A DNA stretch of 39,216 bases from Clostridiales bacterium (GTDB lineage: Bacteria > Bacillota > Clostridia > Clostridiales > Clostridiaceae). Positions within the stretch are counted from its first letter, which is position 1. Every line of letters starts with the position of its first letter. Below, in pieces: positions 25,258-34,124 of this stretch. The notes under the pieces were generated by a model. It ran no database searches. It saw only the letters and a program-made list of their open reading frames with translations, and had not been told where the DNA came from. The stretch spans positions 1 to 39,216 of the forward strand of contig JAAYQS010000214.1 in the NCBI GenBank assembly GCA_012519155.1, written 5' to 3'. The position numbers and the translations under genes were made by a program.

Positions 25258-26493
25258 TTATCTGCCTCCCTTTAAGTTTCTATAATCACCTGTAACTCTT
25301 ATGTATTCATATGTTAAGTCAGAGCCCCAGACAGTTACATTTGAATTTCCTTCATTAATATCTATTATTAATTTTATTTCATTATCATTTAAAATACTTT
25401 TTACTTTTTTAGTGTCTAATTTGTTTAAATTTCCACATGAACATATACTTAAAGAATCTTCTTTAGAATTTGTCAAAGTAATATTTAAGTTATTTATGTT
25501 GAAGTCAATGTTAGAATTTGTAAGAGCACAAAGAATTCTTCCAAAATCTATTTTATTATTAAAAAGTGATGCTTTAATAGTATTTGAATTTATAATTCCC
25601 TTTGCAAAAATAGTAGCAGATTCTTCATTGGCTGCATGTTTAATAGTGCATTCAATAAGTTTTGTAGCACCATCACCATCTCTTGCAATTTCTTTTGCAA
25701 GATGTATGCTTAGTTTTTTTAAGGCTTCTAAAAATATATAATAATCTTCATTCTTAGAAGTTATTTCTTTGTTTTCTGCAAGACCATTTGCAAGTATTAA
25801 TACCATATCATTAGTACTTGTATCACCATCAATGCTTATCTTATTATAGCTACTATTAACAGCTTCCTTTAATGCTTCATTTAAAAGGGAAGAGGATATT
25901 GCTAAATCTGTAGTTATAAATGACAATATAGTACCCATGTTAGGATTTACCATTCCAGATCCTTTTGCAATAGCTCCTATTTTTATAATTTTATTGTCTA
26001 TAAAAAATTCCATAGAATATTCTTTAGTAAATTTATCTGTAGTTAGTATTGAATTTGCTGCGTCATTTGATCCAGTAGATGATAATTTATCTATTAAATT
26101 ATCTATATTATTTTCTATTAGAGAAAAATCTAGTGATTTTCCTATTATTCCAGTAGAAGAAACAAGAACGTAATCTTCTGGAATATTTAAAGCTTTTGCA
26201 AGATGAATTGCAGTATTTTTAGCTTTTGTTATGCCGTCATCAAATTGACAGCAATTTGCATTGCCACTGTTGCATATAATTGCTTGAGCAATACCATTTT
26301 TAACATGATCTTTTGTAATATAAACGGGGGCAGCTTTTATTATATTTTTTGTAAACATTCCAGCAGTTTTGCAAGGAACTTCTGAGTATATTAAAGCTAA
26401 ATCTTTCTTCACTCTTTTAAAACCAGAATGAAGACCAGAAGCTAAAAAACCTATTGGTGCACAAACGCCACCATCAATGATTTTATACTTCAT
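25258..26493 (-). CDS. ArgJ-like protein, diverged tandem copy 2
   Basis: This second complete ArgJ-fold protein of 411 residues sits directly upstream of copy 1 in the operon. It keeps the self-cleavage context GSGMVNPNMGTIL with Thr188, the NSGNANCCQ region and DGDGATKLIE. Several conserved positions differ: TTDKFTKE instead of TTDTVKKE, IDFGRILCAL instead of ANWGRVLCAL, and a tail RNLKGGR beyond the usual DYR end. The C-terminal half is lysine/asparagine rich and less conserved. It may have another substrate preference, may supply one of the two ArgJ activities, or may be decaying. It starts 90 bases after argH, beyond a 20-bp stem-loop. Family membership is sure; exact activity is not. 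Confidence 0.8.
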   Translation of the reverse strand: MKYKIIDGGVCAPIGFLASGLHSGFKRVKKDLALIYSEVPCKTAGMFTKNIIKAAPVYITKDHVKNGIAQAIICNSGNANCCQFDDGITKAKNTAIHLAKALNIPEDYVLVSSTGIIGKSLDFSLIENNIDNLIDKLSSTGSNDAANSILTTDKFTKEYSMEFFIDNKIIKIGAIAKGSGMVNPNMGTILSFITTDLAISSSLLNEALKEAVNSSYNKISIDGDTSTNDMVLILANGLAENKEITSKNEDYYIFLEALKKLSIHLAKEIARDGDGATKLIECTIKHAANEESATIFAKGIINSNTIKASLFNNKIDFGRILCALTNSNIDFNINNLNITLTNSKEDSLSICSCGNLNKLDTKKVKSILNDNEIKLIIDINEGNSNVTVWGSDLTYEYIRVTGDYRNLKGGR

Positions 26494-26524
26494 ATTTTAA
26501 CCTCCCAAATTGCAAATAATTAAT

Positions 26525-26568
26525 AATGAAGAATGATTAGTAATAAAAATTACTAATCATTCTTCATT
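26525..26568. repeat. 20-bp perfect stem-loop between argH and argJ copy 2
   Basis: AATGAAGAATGATTAGTAAT (26525-26544) and its exact reverse complement (26549-26568) flank an AAAA loop. It has no clean T-run on the minus strand. It lies inside an operon, so it may act as an mRNA-processing or partial termination element, or be a dispersed palindromic repeat. Confidence 0.75.
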
Positions 26569-26583
26569 TATTTAAAGATTTAA

Positions 26584-27984
26584 TTAAGATAATTTAGATA
26601 AATTATCAGTAGTGTCATTTATAAATTTATTAAGTGCTTCAAGTTGAATTTTAACTGATTCAGTTGAAGGACCACCAATAACCTTTCTTTCTTGAACGCA
26701 AGTTAATAAATCAATTGCTTTATATATATCTTCATCAAATAATGATGAGAATTTTTTGAATTCATCTAAAGTAAGATCTTCAATTGCCTTATCAGCTTTT
26801 ATACATGAAAGAACAATTTCACCTACAACGCCATGTGCACTTCTAAAAGGCATACCTTTTTTAACAAGATAATCAGCAACATCAGTAGCATTTGTAAAGC
26901 CACCGGCTGCACCTTTTCTCATATTATCTACATTTACTTTCATAGTTTTTATCATTCCTGTAAATGTCTTTAAAGAAAGATTAGCAGTATCAATGGCATC
27001 AAATAATGCTTCTTTATCTTCTTGCATATCCTTATTGTAAGCTAAAGGAATTCCTTTCATTACAGTTAATAAAGTGAAAAGATCTCCATAAACACGACCT
27101 GTTTTACCTCTAATAAGTTCAGCAACATCTGGATTTTTCTTTTGAGGCATAATTGAACTTCCTGTGCTATATGCATCATCAAGTTCTATAAATTTAAATT
27201 CATTTGTACACCAAAGAATTATTTCTTCTGAAAATCTTGAAAGGTGCATCATTACAAGTGATAGAGCAGATAATGTTTCAATAACATAATCTCTATCAGA
27301 TACAGAATCAAGACTATTTAAAGTGACAGAATCAAAATGTAATTGATCCTTTACAAATTCTCTGTCTATTGGATATGTAGATGTAGCAAGAGCACCAGAA
27401 CCAAGAGGCATTTGGTTAGTTCTTTTATATGCATCTTGAAGTCTTCCTATATCTCTTTTAAGCATTTCACCATAAGCTAAAAGGTGATGAGCAAGAGTAA
27501 TTGGTTGAGCCTTTTGCATGTGAGTATATCCAGGCATTATAGTTTTTGTATTTTCAGAAGCTTTTTCAAATATAACTTTTTGAAGATCAAGGATATTAGA
27601 TAAAATATCCTTGATTTCATTTTTTAAGTGAATTCTTAAATCTAAAGTTACTTGGTCATTTCTACTTCTTCCTGTATGAAGTTTTTTACCAGCATCACCT
27701 ATAAGTTCTGTTAATGTTCCTTCTGTGAAACTATGAATATCTTCAGCTGTAGGATCAATTTCTATTTCACCATTATCAATTTTTGATAATACTGTTTTTA
27801 ATCCTTCTTCGATTTTTTTACTGTCTTCCATTGGAATTATGCCTTGCTTTCCTAACATTTTGTTGTGTGCAAGACTTCCTTCTATATCTTCTTTGTACAT
27901 TCTAGAATCAATGTGTATAGAAGAATTAAAGTCATTTACAAGTGCATTAGTTCCTTTTTTAAAACGTCCACCCCAAAGTTTCAT
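26584..27984 (-). CDS. argH: Argininosuccinate lyase
   Basis: This enzyme splits argininosuccinate into arginine and fumarate, the last step of the pathway. The signature [15 protein letters not shown] of the fumarase/aspartase superfamily is near residue 275, with the catalytic serine. [15 protein letters not shown] near 105 and the [16 protein letters not shown] segment with its catalytic histidine are also intact. At 466 residues it is full length for the family. The start is ATG at 27984, after GCGAGGAAATT, 20 bases downstream of argG. It is the last gene before the intercistronic stem-loop. Confidence 0.97.
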   Translation of the reverse strand: MKLWGGRFKKGTNALVNDFNSSIHIDSRMYKEDIEGSLAHNKMLGKQGIIPMEDSKKIEEGLKTVLSKIDNGEIEIDPTAEDIHSFTEGTLTELIGDAGKKLHTGRSRNDQVTLDLRIHLKNEIKDILSNILDLQKVIFEKASENTKTIMPGYTHMQKAQPITLAHHLLAYGEMLKRDIGRLQDAYKRTNQMPLGSGALATSTYPIDREFVKDQLHFDSVTLNSLDSVSDRDYVIETLSALSLVMMHLSRFSEEIILWCTNEFKFIELDDAYSTGSSIMPQKKNPDVAELIRGKTGRVYGDLFTLLTVMKGIPLAYNKDMQEDKEALFDAIDTANLSLKTFTGMIKTMKVNVDNMRKGAAGGFTNATDVADYLVKKGMPFRSAHGVVGEIVLSCIKADKAIEDLTLDEFKKFSSLFDEDIYKAIDLLTCVQERKVIGGPSTESVKIQLEALNKFINDTTDNLSKLS

Positions 27985-28003
27985 ATAAAATTTCCTCGCT
28001 TTA

Positions 28004-29218
28004 TTATTTGTTGTTTTTTGCTTTCATTTTTGCATTAACTACAAGTGGAAGACCAAAAAGATTTATAAATCCAGCAGAATCATTTTGGTTATATACTGCA
28101 TCTTCGCCAAATGTAGCATATTCTTCACTGTATAGAGAATATGGAGATGTCATACCAGCATTAACAATATTACCTTTATAAAGTTTTAATTTAACATCAC
28201 CAGTTACAGTTTCTTGTGTTTTTGTAACAAATTCAGTTAAAGCTTCTCTAAGTGGAGTATACCATAATCCATCATATACAAGTTCTGCAAATTTTAATGC
28301 AACTTGTTCTTTAAAGTGAGAAGTTTGTTTATCTAAGCATATTTCTTCTAAAGCTTTATGAGCTGTAAATAAAATAGTTCCACCTGGAGTTTCATAAACA
28401 CCTCTTGATTTCATACCAACAAGTCTGTTTTCAACCATATCAACTATTCCAATGGCATTTTCTCCACCTATTTTATTTAATTCTTCTATTAATTGAACTC
28501 CGCCCATTTTCTTTCCGTTTAGAGCTACAGGAATACCTTTTTCAAATGAAAGTGTAATGTAAGTAGCCTTATCAGGAGCATCTTCTAATGTTTTAGAAAG
28601 TTCAAGTATTTTTTTATAATCTGGTTCGTTTGCAGGATCTTCTAAGTCTAATCCTTCATGACTTAAATGCCAAAGATTCATATCTTTACTGTAGTTTGTT
28701 TCATAGCTTATTTTTATTGGAACTTGTTTCTTTTCTGCATAAGCTATTTCATCTTCTCTTGATTTTATTTCCCAAGTTCTCCATGGAGCAATAATTTTCA
28801 TATCTGGATCAAATGCTTTTATTGCAAGTTCAAATCTAACTTGGTCATTACCTTTACCAGTACATCCATGACATATTGCATCTGCGCCTTCTTTTTTTGC
28901 TATTTCTACAATTCTCTTAGCAATAATAGGTCTTGCAAATGAAGTACCTAAAAGATATTTTCCTTCATATATAGCATTTGCTTGAATAGTTGGGAAAATA
29001 TAATCATTAACAAATTCTTCTGTTAAATCTTCTATATAAAGTTTAGATGCACCAGTCTTTAGTGCTCTTTCTTCTAATCCTTCAAGTTCTGATTTTTGAC
29101 CAACGTTTCCTGATACAGCAATTACTTCGCAACCATAGTTTTCTTTAAGCCATGGAATAATTACTGAAGTATCAAGTCCTCCTGAATAAGCTAAAACAAC
29201 TTTGTTATATTTTTTCAT
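28004..29218 (-). CDS. argG: Argininosuccinate synthase
   Basis: This enzyme joins citrulline and aspartate with ATP to give argininosuccinate. The N-type PP-loop AYSGGLDTS sits at residues 10-18. [25 protein letters not shown] and the GRxVG-like [18 protein letters not shown] segments follow in family order. The 404 residues are full length. The ATG at 29218 follows GGGGAGG. It is the first gene of the minus-strand arginine operon and lies just behind a strong promoter overlapped by an ArgR-type box, so it is likely repressed when arginine is plentiful. Confidence 0.97.
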   Translation of the reverse strand: MKKYNKVVLAYSGGLDTSVIIPWLKENYGCEVIAVSGNVGQKSELEGLEERALKTGASKLYIEDLTEEFVNDYIFPTIQANAIYEGKYLLGTSFARPIIAKRIVEIAKKEGADAICHGCTGKGNDQVRFELAIKAFDPDMKIIAPWRTWEIKSREDEIAYAEKKQVPIKISYETNYSKDMNLWHLSHEGLDLEDPANEPDYKKILELSKTLEDAPDKATYITLSFEKGIPVALNGKKMGGVQLIEELNKIGGENAIGIVDMVENRLVGMKSRGVYETPGGTILFTAHKALEEICLDKQTSHFKEQVALKFAELVYDGLWYTPLREALTEFVTKTQETVTGDVKLKLYKGNIVNAGMTSPYSLYSEEYATFGEDAVYNQNDSAGFINLFGLPLVVNAKMKAKNNK

Positions 29219-29276
29219 TTAAGTAGCCTCCCCGCAAAATATGTTTATATTGTATTAAATGTACAAAATTACTTTA

Positions 29277-29312
29277 TGCATACATTATACATTCATATGA
29301 ATAATTATGCAA
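29277..29312 (-). promoter_or_regulatory. Arginine operon promoter with overlapping ArgR-type operator
   Basis: On the minus strand TTGCAT (29307-29312), 17 bases, TATAAT (29284-29289) form a near-consensus promoter. Plus-strand TGAATAATTATGCA (29298-29311) matches the ArgR box TGAATAATTATTCA at 13 of 14 bases and covers the -35 and spacer. A second, weaker half-site-like segment, TGCATACATTATACATTCA (29277-29295), covers the -10. ArgR/AhrC binding with arginine would block RNA polymerase. The arginine regulator gene itself is not in the window. Confidence 0.8.
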
Positions 29313-29381
29313 GGGTAATTTTTATACAAATATTATTAATTTTTTTACTTCGTTGCTGCTGATTTGTAGTGAACATAAAGA

Positions 29382-29437
29382 ATGAATATGCATAAATATT
29401 AATTTTGAAGACTAAGGATGAATATTTATAAAATACA
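29382..29437. repeat. Pair of ATGAATATnnATAAA direct repeats in the argG/ABC gap
   Basis: ATGAATATGCATAAA (29382-29396) and ATGAATATTTATAAA (29419-29433) are 37 bases apart, in the 346-base gap between argG and the divergent ABC operon. Both resemble weak ARG boxes, so they could be auxiliary ArgR sites or operators of the exporter. The rest of the gap holds the arg promoter and an AT-rich leader to the ABC genes, with no clear -35/-10 pair that I trust. Confidence 0.4.
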
Positions 29438-29564
29438 TTATCTATAACTATATAGAATTTTTAAGTTTATTGTAAGAAAATCTTAATATTTAGTTAATTT
29501 ATTTGCTTTATTATGTAATTATGAAAAAAAGTACTAGTAATAAATTATGAGGAGAGATTAAATT

Positions 29565-30245
29565 ATGATAGAAGTAAAAGGTATATCTAAAGTATACAAA
29601 ATGGGAAAAGAACAATTTGTAGCTTTAAATGACGTTTCATTAAATGTTGAAAAAGGTGAATATGTAGCTGTAATTGGACCTTCTGGTTCAGGAAAGTCAA
29701 CTCTTATGCATATTATAGGAGGCCTTGATACACCAACAGTAGGAAGTGTGTGTATTGAAGGAGAAGACATAAGCAAACTTAATGATAAAAAATTATCTAA
29801 GTATAGAAATGAAAAAATAGGATTTGTTTTCCAGGCTTTTAATTTGGAAAATTCTCAAACAGCACTTGAAAATGTAATGATGCCACTTATATTTGCTGGC
29901 GTAAAAAAATCAGAAAGAAAGAAAAGAGCACTAGAAGCATTAGATATGGTAGGTCTTAAAGATTTTTATAATCATAAACCTAATGAAATGTCAGGAGGTC
30001 AGAGACAGAGGGTTTCTATTGCAAGAGCCCTTGTAAATAAACCGGAAATATTATTTGCTGATGAACCTACAGGAAATCTTGATTCAAAAAGTAGTGAATC
30101 AATTATGGAATTGTTTAAGGAAATAAATGATAAAGGATTTACTATTATAATGGTTACACATAACCCAGAAGAAGCTAATAAGGCAAAGCGTGTAGTTAAG
30201 ATAATGGACGGTAAAATTACTTCTGATATAGTAAAACAACAATAA
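29565..30245 (+). CDS. MacB/LolD-type ABC transporter ATPase
   Basis: This is the ATP-binding subunit of an exporter or mechanotransmission-type ABC complex. In 226 residues it has Walker A GPSGSGKST (38-46), a Q-loop in VFQAFNLE, the signature MSGGQRQR near 142-149, Walker B ILFADEPTGNLDS, and the switch histidine in VTHNPEEA. The length and EPTGNLDS Walker B are typical of MacB, LolD and bacitracin/antimicrobial-peptide exporters. The ATG follows GAGGAGAG. Two permease genes follow within 30 bases each, forming one operon that ends at 32942-32985. No adjacent two-component system or MacA-type adaptor is present, so the substrate is unknown. Confidence 0.93.
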   Translation: MIEVKGISKVYKMGKEQFVALNDVSLNVEKGEYVAVIGPSGSGKSTLMHIIGGLDTPTVGSVCIEGEDISKLNDKKLSKYRNEKIGFVFQAFNLENSQTALENVMMPLIFAGVKKSERKKRALEALDMVGLKDFYNHKPNEMSGGQRQRVSIARALVNKPEILFADEPTGNLDSKSSESIMELFKEINDKGFTIIMVTHNPEEANKAKRVVKIMDGKITSDIVKQQ

Positions 30246-30268
30246 AACCCTTAAAGGAGGATTAAAAA

Positions 30269-31579
30269 GTGAAATTTAAAGAATATATTTTAATGTCTCT
30301 AAGGGATTTATGGAAAAGAAAAGGAAGAACTATTCTAACATCCCTTGGAATTACAATTGGTACATTACTTATAGTAACTATGGTTGGACTTGGAAGTGGT
30401 GTAAAGCAGCTTATGAATGATATGGTAAATGACCAGGATAGTGCAAGAAATATATCAGTTAATCCATATAGATACATGACAGAAGAAGAACAAGATAATG
30501 CAACACCAACATCCTTGCAAGAAGATTATAGTAAACCAATTACTAATGACTTTATAAAAGATATAGAGGATATGGATCAAGTTGAAAATGTAACTGCTAT
30601 TTTATCAGGAAATGCAAATTATATAAAATATAATAATAAAAAGTATAAATGTAATACTATGTTTACTGGTTATAATGAAAATGCAAAGTTGTTTCCAGAC
30701 TATGAAATTGAGAAAGTTAGGAAGAATAATAATGATAATTCATTAAAGCCAATAGAAGCAGGAGAAGAACTTGATAATACTGCAGGCGAAGTGTTAATAG
30801 GTGAGCAGGTATTAGAAAAAATGAATGTTACTGCTGAAGATGCTGTTGGAACTGATATTGAAATATTAGTTAAAAGCTCTCAAACAAATGAATTACAATC
30901 TAAAAAATTCAAAATAAAAGGTATTATTAACGGTAATTTTCAAAATGGAAATGGCATTGTTATGAACATAAATGATGCTTCACAATTATTAAGCTTTATA
31001 TATACAGAGAAGGATTATTTTAAATCTCATGGATATGAATATGCTACCGTTGTTACTAAAACTATAGAAGATGTGGATGAAGTTGGTGAAAAAATTAAAG
31101 ATTTAAATTATCTTTACAGTTCTTCAGCTGATATGGCTGATGCGATTAATGAAAATATTGGAAGTATTAATACTGCATTTGCTGTTTTAGGTGTAATAGT
31201 TCTAGTAGTTTCAGCAATTGGAATAATAAATACTATGTCAATGGCGGTAATGGAAAGAACTAAAAGCATTGGTGTCATGAAATCAGTTGGTGCAAGTAGT
31301 GGTGCTATTAGAACAATGTTTCTTATTCAATCATCATTAATAGGTGTAATTGGCGGTGGTTTTGGTATACTTTTTGGAGTTGGAATAAATAAAATAGTTC
31401 AAAGTATTGCAACTTCAATGATTGCAAAAGAAAACCTTCCATTAACTATTTCTGTTGGATTACCTGTATATTGGTTGCTAATTATATTTATATTTGCAAT
31501 GGTAATTGCACTTGTTTCTGGAATAACTCCTGCAAATAAGGCAGCAAAATTAGATCCAATTGAAGCATTAAGAAGGTAG
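30269..31579 (+). CDS. MacB/FtsX-type ABC permease, first subunit
   Basis: This 436-residue membrane protein has MacB topology. One N-terminal helix (about 18-40, RTILTSLGITIGTLLIVTMV) follows the conserved DLWKRKGRT segment. A large extracytoplasmic domain spans about 45-295, and three C-terminal helices follow (about 300-325, 350-375 and 390-415). The INTMSMAVMERTKSIGVMKSVGAS segment is the FtsX coupling helix, and it ends with the typical PANKAAKLDPIEALRR. It starts with GTG at 30269 after AAAGGAGG and pairs with the upstream ATPase. It is probably a heterodimer with the next gene, which has the same architecture. Confidence 0.92.
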   Translation: MKFKEYILMSLRDLWKRKGRTILTSLGITIGTLLIVTMVGLGSGVKQLMNDMVNDQDSARNISVNPYRYMTEEEQDNATPTSLQEDYSKPITNDFIKDIEDMDQVENVTAILSGNANYIKYNNKKYKCNTMFTGYNENAKLFPDYEIEKVRKNNNDNSLKPIEAGEELDNTAGEVLIGEQVLEKMNVTAEDAVGTDIEILVKSSQTNELQSKKFKIKGIINGNFQNGNGIVMNINDASQLLSFIYTEKDYFKSHGYEYATVVTKTIEDVDEVGEKIKDLNYLYSSSADMADAINENIGSINTAFAVLGVIVLVVSAIGIINTMSMAVMERTKSIGVMKSVGASSGAIRTMFLIQSSLIGVIGGGFGILFGVGINKIVQSIATSMIAKENLPLTISVGLPVYWLLIIFIFAMVIALVSGITPANKAAKLDPIEALRR

Positions 31580-31591
31580 GAGGTGTAATAA

Positions 31592-32929
31592 ATGAAATTT
31601 ATAGATAAAATAAAATTTGCCTTTAATGACTTGATAAACAGGAAAGGAAGATCACTTCTTACAATAATAGCAGTAGCTATAGGAGCACTTCTGTTAATAG
31701 TTTTACTTGGAGTTGGTGATGGTGTTATAAGTAAAATGCAGGAGATTGGGCAAAGTTTTGGTGATATTAATACAATTATTGTATATCCTAAAGATGCGTC
31801 AAAAACTAATGAAACACTTACAGTCGCAATGGGAGGAGAAATGTCAGAAGATTTTAAGGAAGTTTCAGAGGATGAAACTTCAGATAATGAAGAGAAGATT
31901 AATAAGGAAGATGATGAAGCCTTTAAGAAAATATCAAGTTCTGACATTGAAGCCATAAGCAAGGTTAATGGTGTAAAGAAGGTATATGCAAGTATAAGTG
32001 GTAATGTTACATCATATAAACTAGAAAGTGGAGAGTATGTAAACAAATCTATTAAAGTTATTGGTGAAAATACAACATATGAAAAGGATCATGGTGACAA
32101 ACTTATAGCAGGAAGTGAAATAAGCAATAAGGAAGAGGATTTACTAATAGGAGAAAATTTATTAAAAAGACTTGGAATAGATAATAATGAAGATATAATA
32201 GGGAAAAAAATTACTGTTAAGGTAGAAAAACTAGATATAGAAGGATTAAAAACTAAAGAACCACTTGAAGTTACTGGAATTGTAAAAGGTGTCCTTGATA
32301 GACAAAGCTTTGCAGACAGTGTAGTAATGGATGAAAAGAAGGCAGAACCTTTAGTTGGATATTTTGAAAATATAGATAATTATATTAGTGAAAAAGGATA
32401 CACAAATGTAAGAGCAACATGTAATGATGACGTAAAAGGTACTGTACTTGCAACTGATATTCAAAATGAAACAGGATATGCATGTATGAGTTATAGTATG
32501 TTTAGTGATATATTTGTAGCAGTAGGAACAATAATTAAGTCAATATTATCAATTGGTGGAATTATTGTTTTAGTAGTTGCAGGACTTGGTCTTGTAAATA
32601 CAATAACAATGATACTTCAAGAAAAGAGAAAGATGATTGGTGTTATGAGGTCAGTTGGTGGTTCAAGATCAAACATAAGGTCAATATTTTTGTTGCAATC
32701 AATAATAATAGGTATTTCTGGATGTGTATTAGGTGCAGTACTGTCTAGTGGCGGAATAGTATTTGCTAATGAATTTATAATTAAAAATAGTGGATTTGTA
32801 ATTTCCATAACTCCTAATAATATAGCAATTGCTATGGTAATTACATTTATTATCTCATTAATAGCAGGTCTTGTACCAGCTAGTAGGGCTGCTAAGCTTA
32901 ATGTTGTTCAAGCAGTAGCTGAAGAATAA
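31592..32929 (+). CDS. MacB/FtsX-type ABC permease, second subunit
   Basis: This 445-residue partner of the preceding permease has the same plan: one N-terminal helix after DLINRKGRS, a large outside domain, then three C-terminal helices. It has the coupling segment VNTITMILQEKRKMIGVMRSVGGS and the end PASRAAKLNVVQAVAEE. Residues 85-110 form a strongly acidic, probably disordered insert (SEDETSDNEE and neighbours) that the first permease lacks, near the start of the outside domain. It starts 12 bases after its partner at an ATG behind GGAGGTG. The acidic insert may bind cationic substrate or metal, but that is speculation. Confidence 0.91.
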   Translation: MKFIDKIKFAFNDLINRKGRSLLTIIAVAIGALLLIVLLGVGDGVISKMQEIGQSFGDINTIIVYPKDASKTNETLTVAMGGEMSEDFKEVSEDETSDNEEKINKEDDEAFKKISSSDIEAISKVNGVKKVYASISGNVTSYKLESGEYVNKSIKVIGENTTYEKDHGDKLIAGSEISNKEEDLLIGENLLKRLGIDNNEDIIGKKITVKVEKLDIEGLKTKEPLEVTGIVKGVLDRQSFADSVVMDEKKAEPLVGYFENIDNYISEKGYTNVRATCNDDVKGTVLATDIQNETGYACMSYSMFSDIFVAVGTIIKSILSIGGIIVLVVAGLGLVNTITMILQEKRKMIGVMRSVGGSRSNIRSIFLLQSIIIGISGCVLGAVLSSGGIVFANEFIIKNSGFVISITPNNIAIAMVITFIISLIAGLVPASRAAKLNVVQAVAEE

Positions 32930-32941
32930 AGATAAATTATA

Positions 32942-32985
32942 AAGGCTGTAAAATATTTTTGTTGTATTTTACAGCTTCTTTTTTT
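32942..32985. terminator. Terminator between the ABC operon and the DUF4363 gene
   Basis: GCTGTAAAATA (32945-32955) pairs with TATTTTACAGC (32965-32975), followed by TTCTTTTTTT on the plus strand. It also lies at the 3' end of the convergent DUF421/DUF4363 pair. Confidence 0.85.
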
Positions 32986-33364
32986 ATAGTATATTTTTCA
33001 AACTAAATTTATTTAATTCCTTTATTATTTGTGCATATGATTTTAAAATATTTGCAGATACATGAGATTCAGAAATATCTTTACATTGAATATAACTACA
33101 TAATTTAATTGCTTCATTAGAAATATTATCAAAATCAACATGATTAACATAAACTGATGATAATAGGGATTCTTTTTTTATATTTTCAATTAAAGTTGTA
33201 GTTTTTTCGTAGGCAAGATCCCAATTATAATCATTTAACAAGTCTTCAATAATATCACTTTCAACCGATATATTATTATAAAGTTTTTGGAGTTTAAAAT
33301 CAGCAAAGGATATAAAAAGAATAAGGCATAAGAATAATATTGTTGAAATATAAGTTGTTTTCAT
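32984..33364 (-). CDS. DUF4363 membrane-anchored protein
   Basis: This 126-residue protein has one N-terminal hydrophobic segment (about 6-22), followed by a helical, charged extracytoplasmic part. The pattern and its place right after a DUF421 gene match DUF4363, whose function is unknown. I chose the ATG at 33364, with GAGAGGTG before it. An in-frame TTG at 33379 would put five residues across the ribosome site. It is 17 bases downstream of the DUF421 gene, so the pair is one transcript and the proteins may form a membrane complex. Confidence 0.75.
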   Translation of the reverse strand: MKTTYISTILFLCLILFISFADFKLQKLYNNISVESDIIEDLLNDYNWDLAYEKTTTLIENIKKESLLSSVYVNHVDFDNISNEAIKLCSYIQCKDISESHVSANILKSYAQIIKELNKFSLKNIL

Positions 33365-33381
33365 AAAAACACCTCTCAAAT

Positions 33382-34047
33382 TTATTTTTTATTATACTCA
33401 TCAAATAATTGATACTTAAATTTGCCATTAGTATCATACATTGCTATTAAAACCTTTTTTATAGAATCAATACCATGATTATTAAGTACTTTTTCTATGT
33501 CACTTTTACTTTGTCCAGTGCTAGTTAAGGAATTTATGTTGATTTCTCCATCAGTAACAAGGATTTTGGGTAATATTGGTTGTTTATTAGTATTTTTAGA
33601 ATTAGATGATGATTCTAGGACTGATAAATCTCCGTTGTTTTCAAGAATTGCATATTGTACGTCAGATAGGTCAAAATAACCTAAAAGACGTAGGGCTTCT
33701 AATAATTCATCTATAGTAATTTGCTGAGATTTTAGTGCTGAATAATTAATTTTATTTTCGCATATTAAAACACAAGGCTCACCATCTACTATTTTTCTTG
33801 TATGTTGATTTTTTAATTGAATTGTAGATAAAAGATTTTTTATAAAAAGCAAGGTTATAATGGGTACAATTCCTAACAGTAAAGGAAGTCTTGTATCTTG
33901 CATAGGTAGTGCGGCTAAATCAGAGATCATAATTGTAATAACAAATTCATAAGGTTGAAGCTCACCAATTTGTCTTTTTCCCATAAGTCTCATTACAATA
34001 ACTACTAATATATATAATATAACTGTCCTAATTAAAACAATAAACAT
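33382..34047 (-). CDS. DUF421 (YetF/YcaP-like) membrane protein
   Basis: This 221-residue protein has about three N-terminal membrane helices within residues 3-75. These include the family sequence RLMGKRQIGELQPYEFVITI followed by ISDLAALPM. A soluble C-terminal part of two small beta-rich repeats follows (KIVDGEPCVLICENKINY, then ITIDELLEALRLLGYFDLSDVQYAILENNGDLSV). This is the DUF421 architecture, common in spore formers and of unproven role; some relatives are linked to spore or membrane functions. The last 60 residues, rich in Ser and Asn, are less conserved. The ATG follows GAGGTG. It is the first gene of a two-gene unit with DUF4363. Confidence 0.87.
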   Translation of the reverse strand: MFIVLIRTVILYILVVIVMRLMGKRQIGELQPYEFVITIMISDLAALPMQDTRLPLLLGIVPIITLLFIKNLLSTIQLKNQHTRKIVDGEPCVLICENKINYSALKSQQITIDELLEALRLLGYFDLSDVQYAILENNGDLSVLESSSNSKNTNKQPILPKILVTDGEININSLTSTGQSKSDIEKVLNNHGIDSIKKVLIAMYDTNGKFKYQLFDEYNKK

Positions 34048-34124
34048 TTATTAACACCTCATAGATAATATTTGATAAAATATAATTAAATATTCATGTT
34101 TTTTTAAATAAGGAGATGATATTT

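Noticed and set aside
26525-26568. Stem-loop after argH as the end of the transcript
   Set aside because: No U-run follows on the minus strand and the downstream arg genes show no separate clear promoter, so simple termination is not supported.
31399-32046. Long antisense frame over the ABC permeases
   Set aside because: Its sequence is the serine/leucine-rich complement of the permease genes and it has no start signals.
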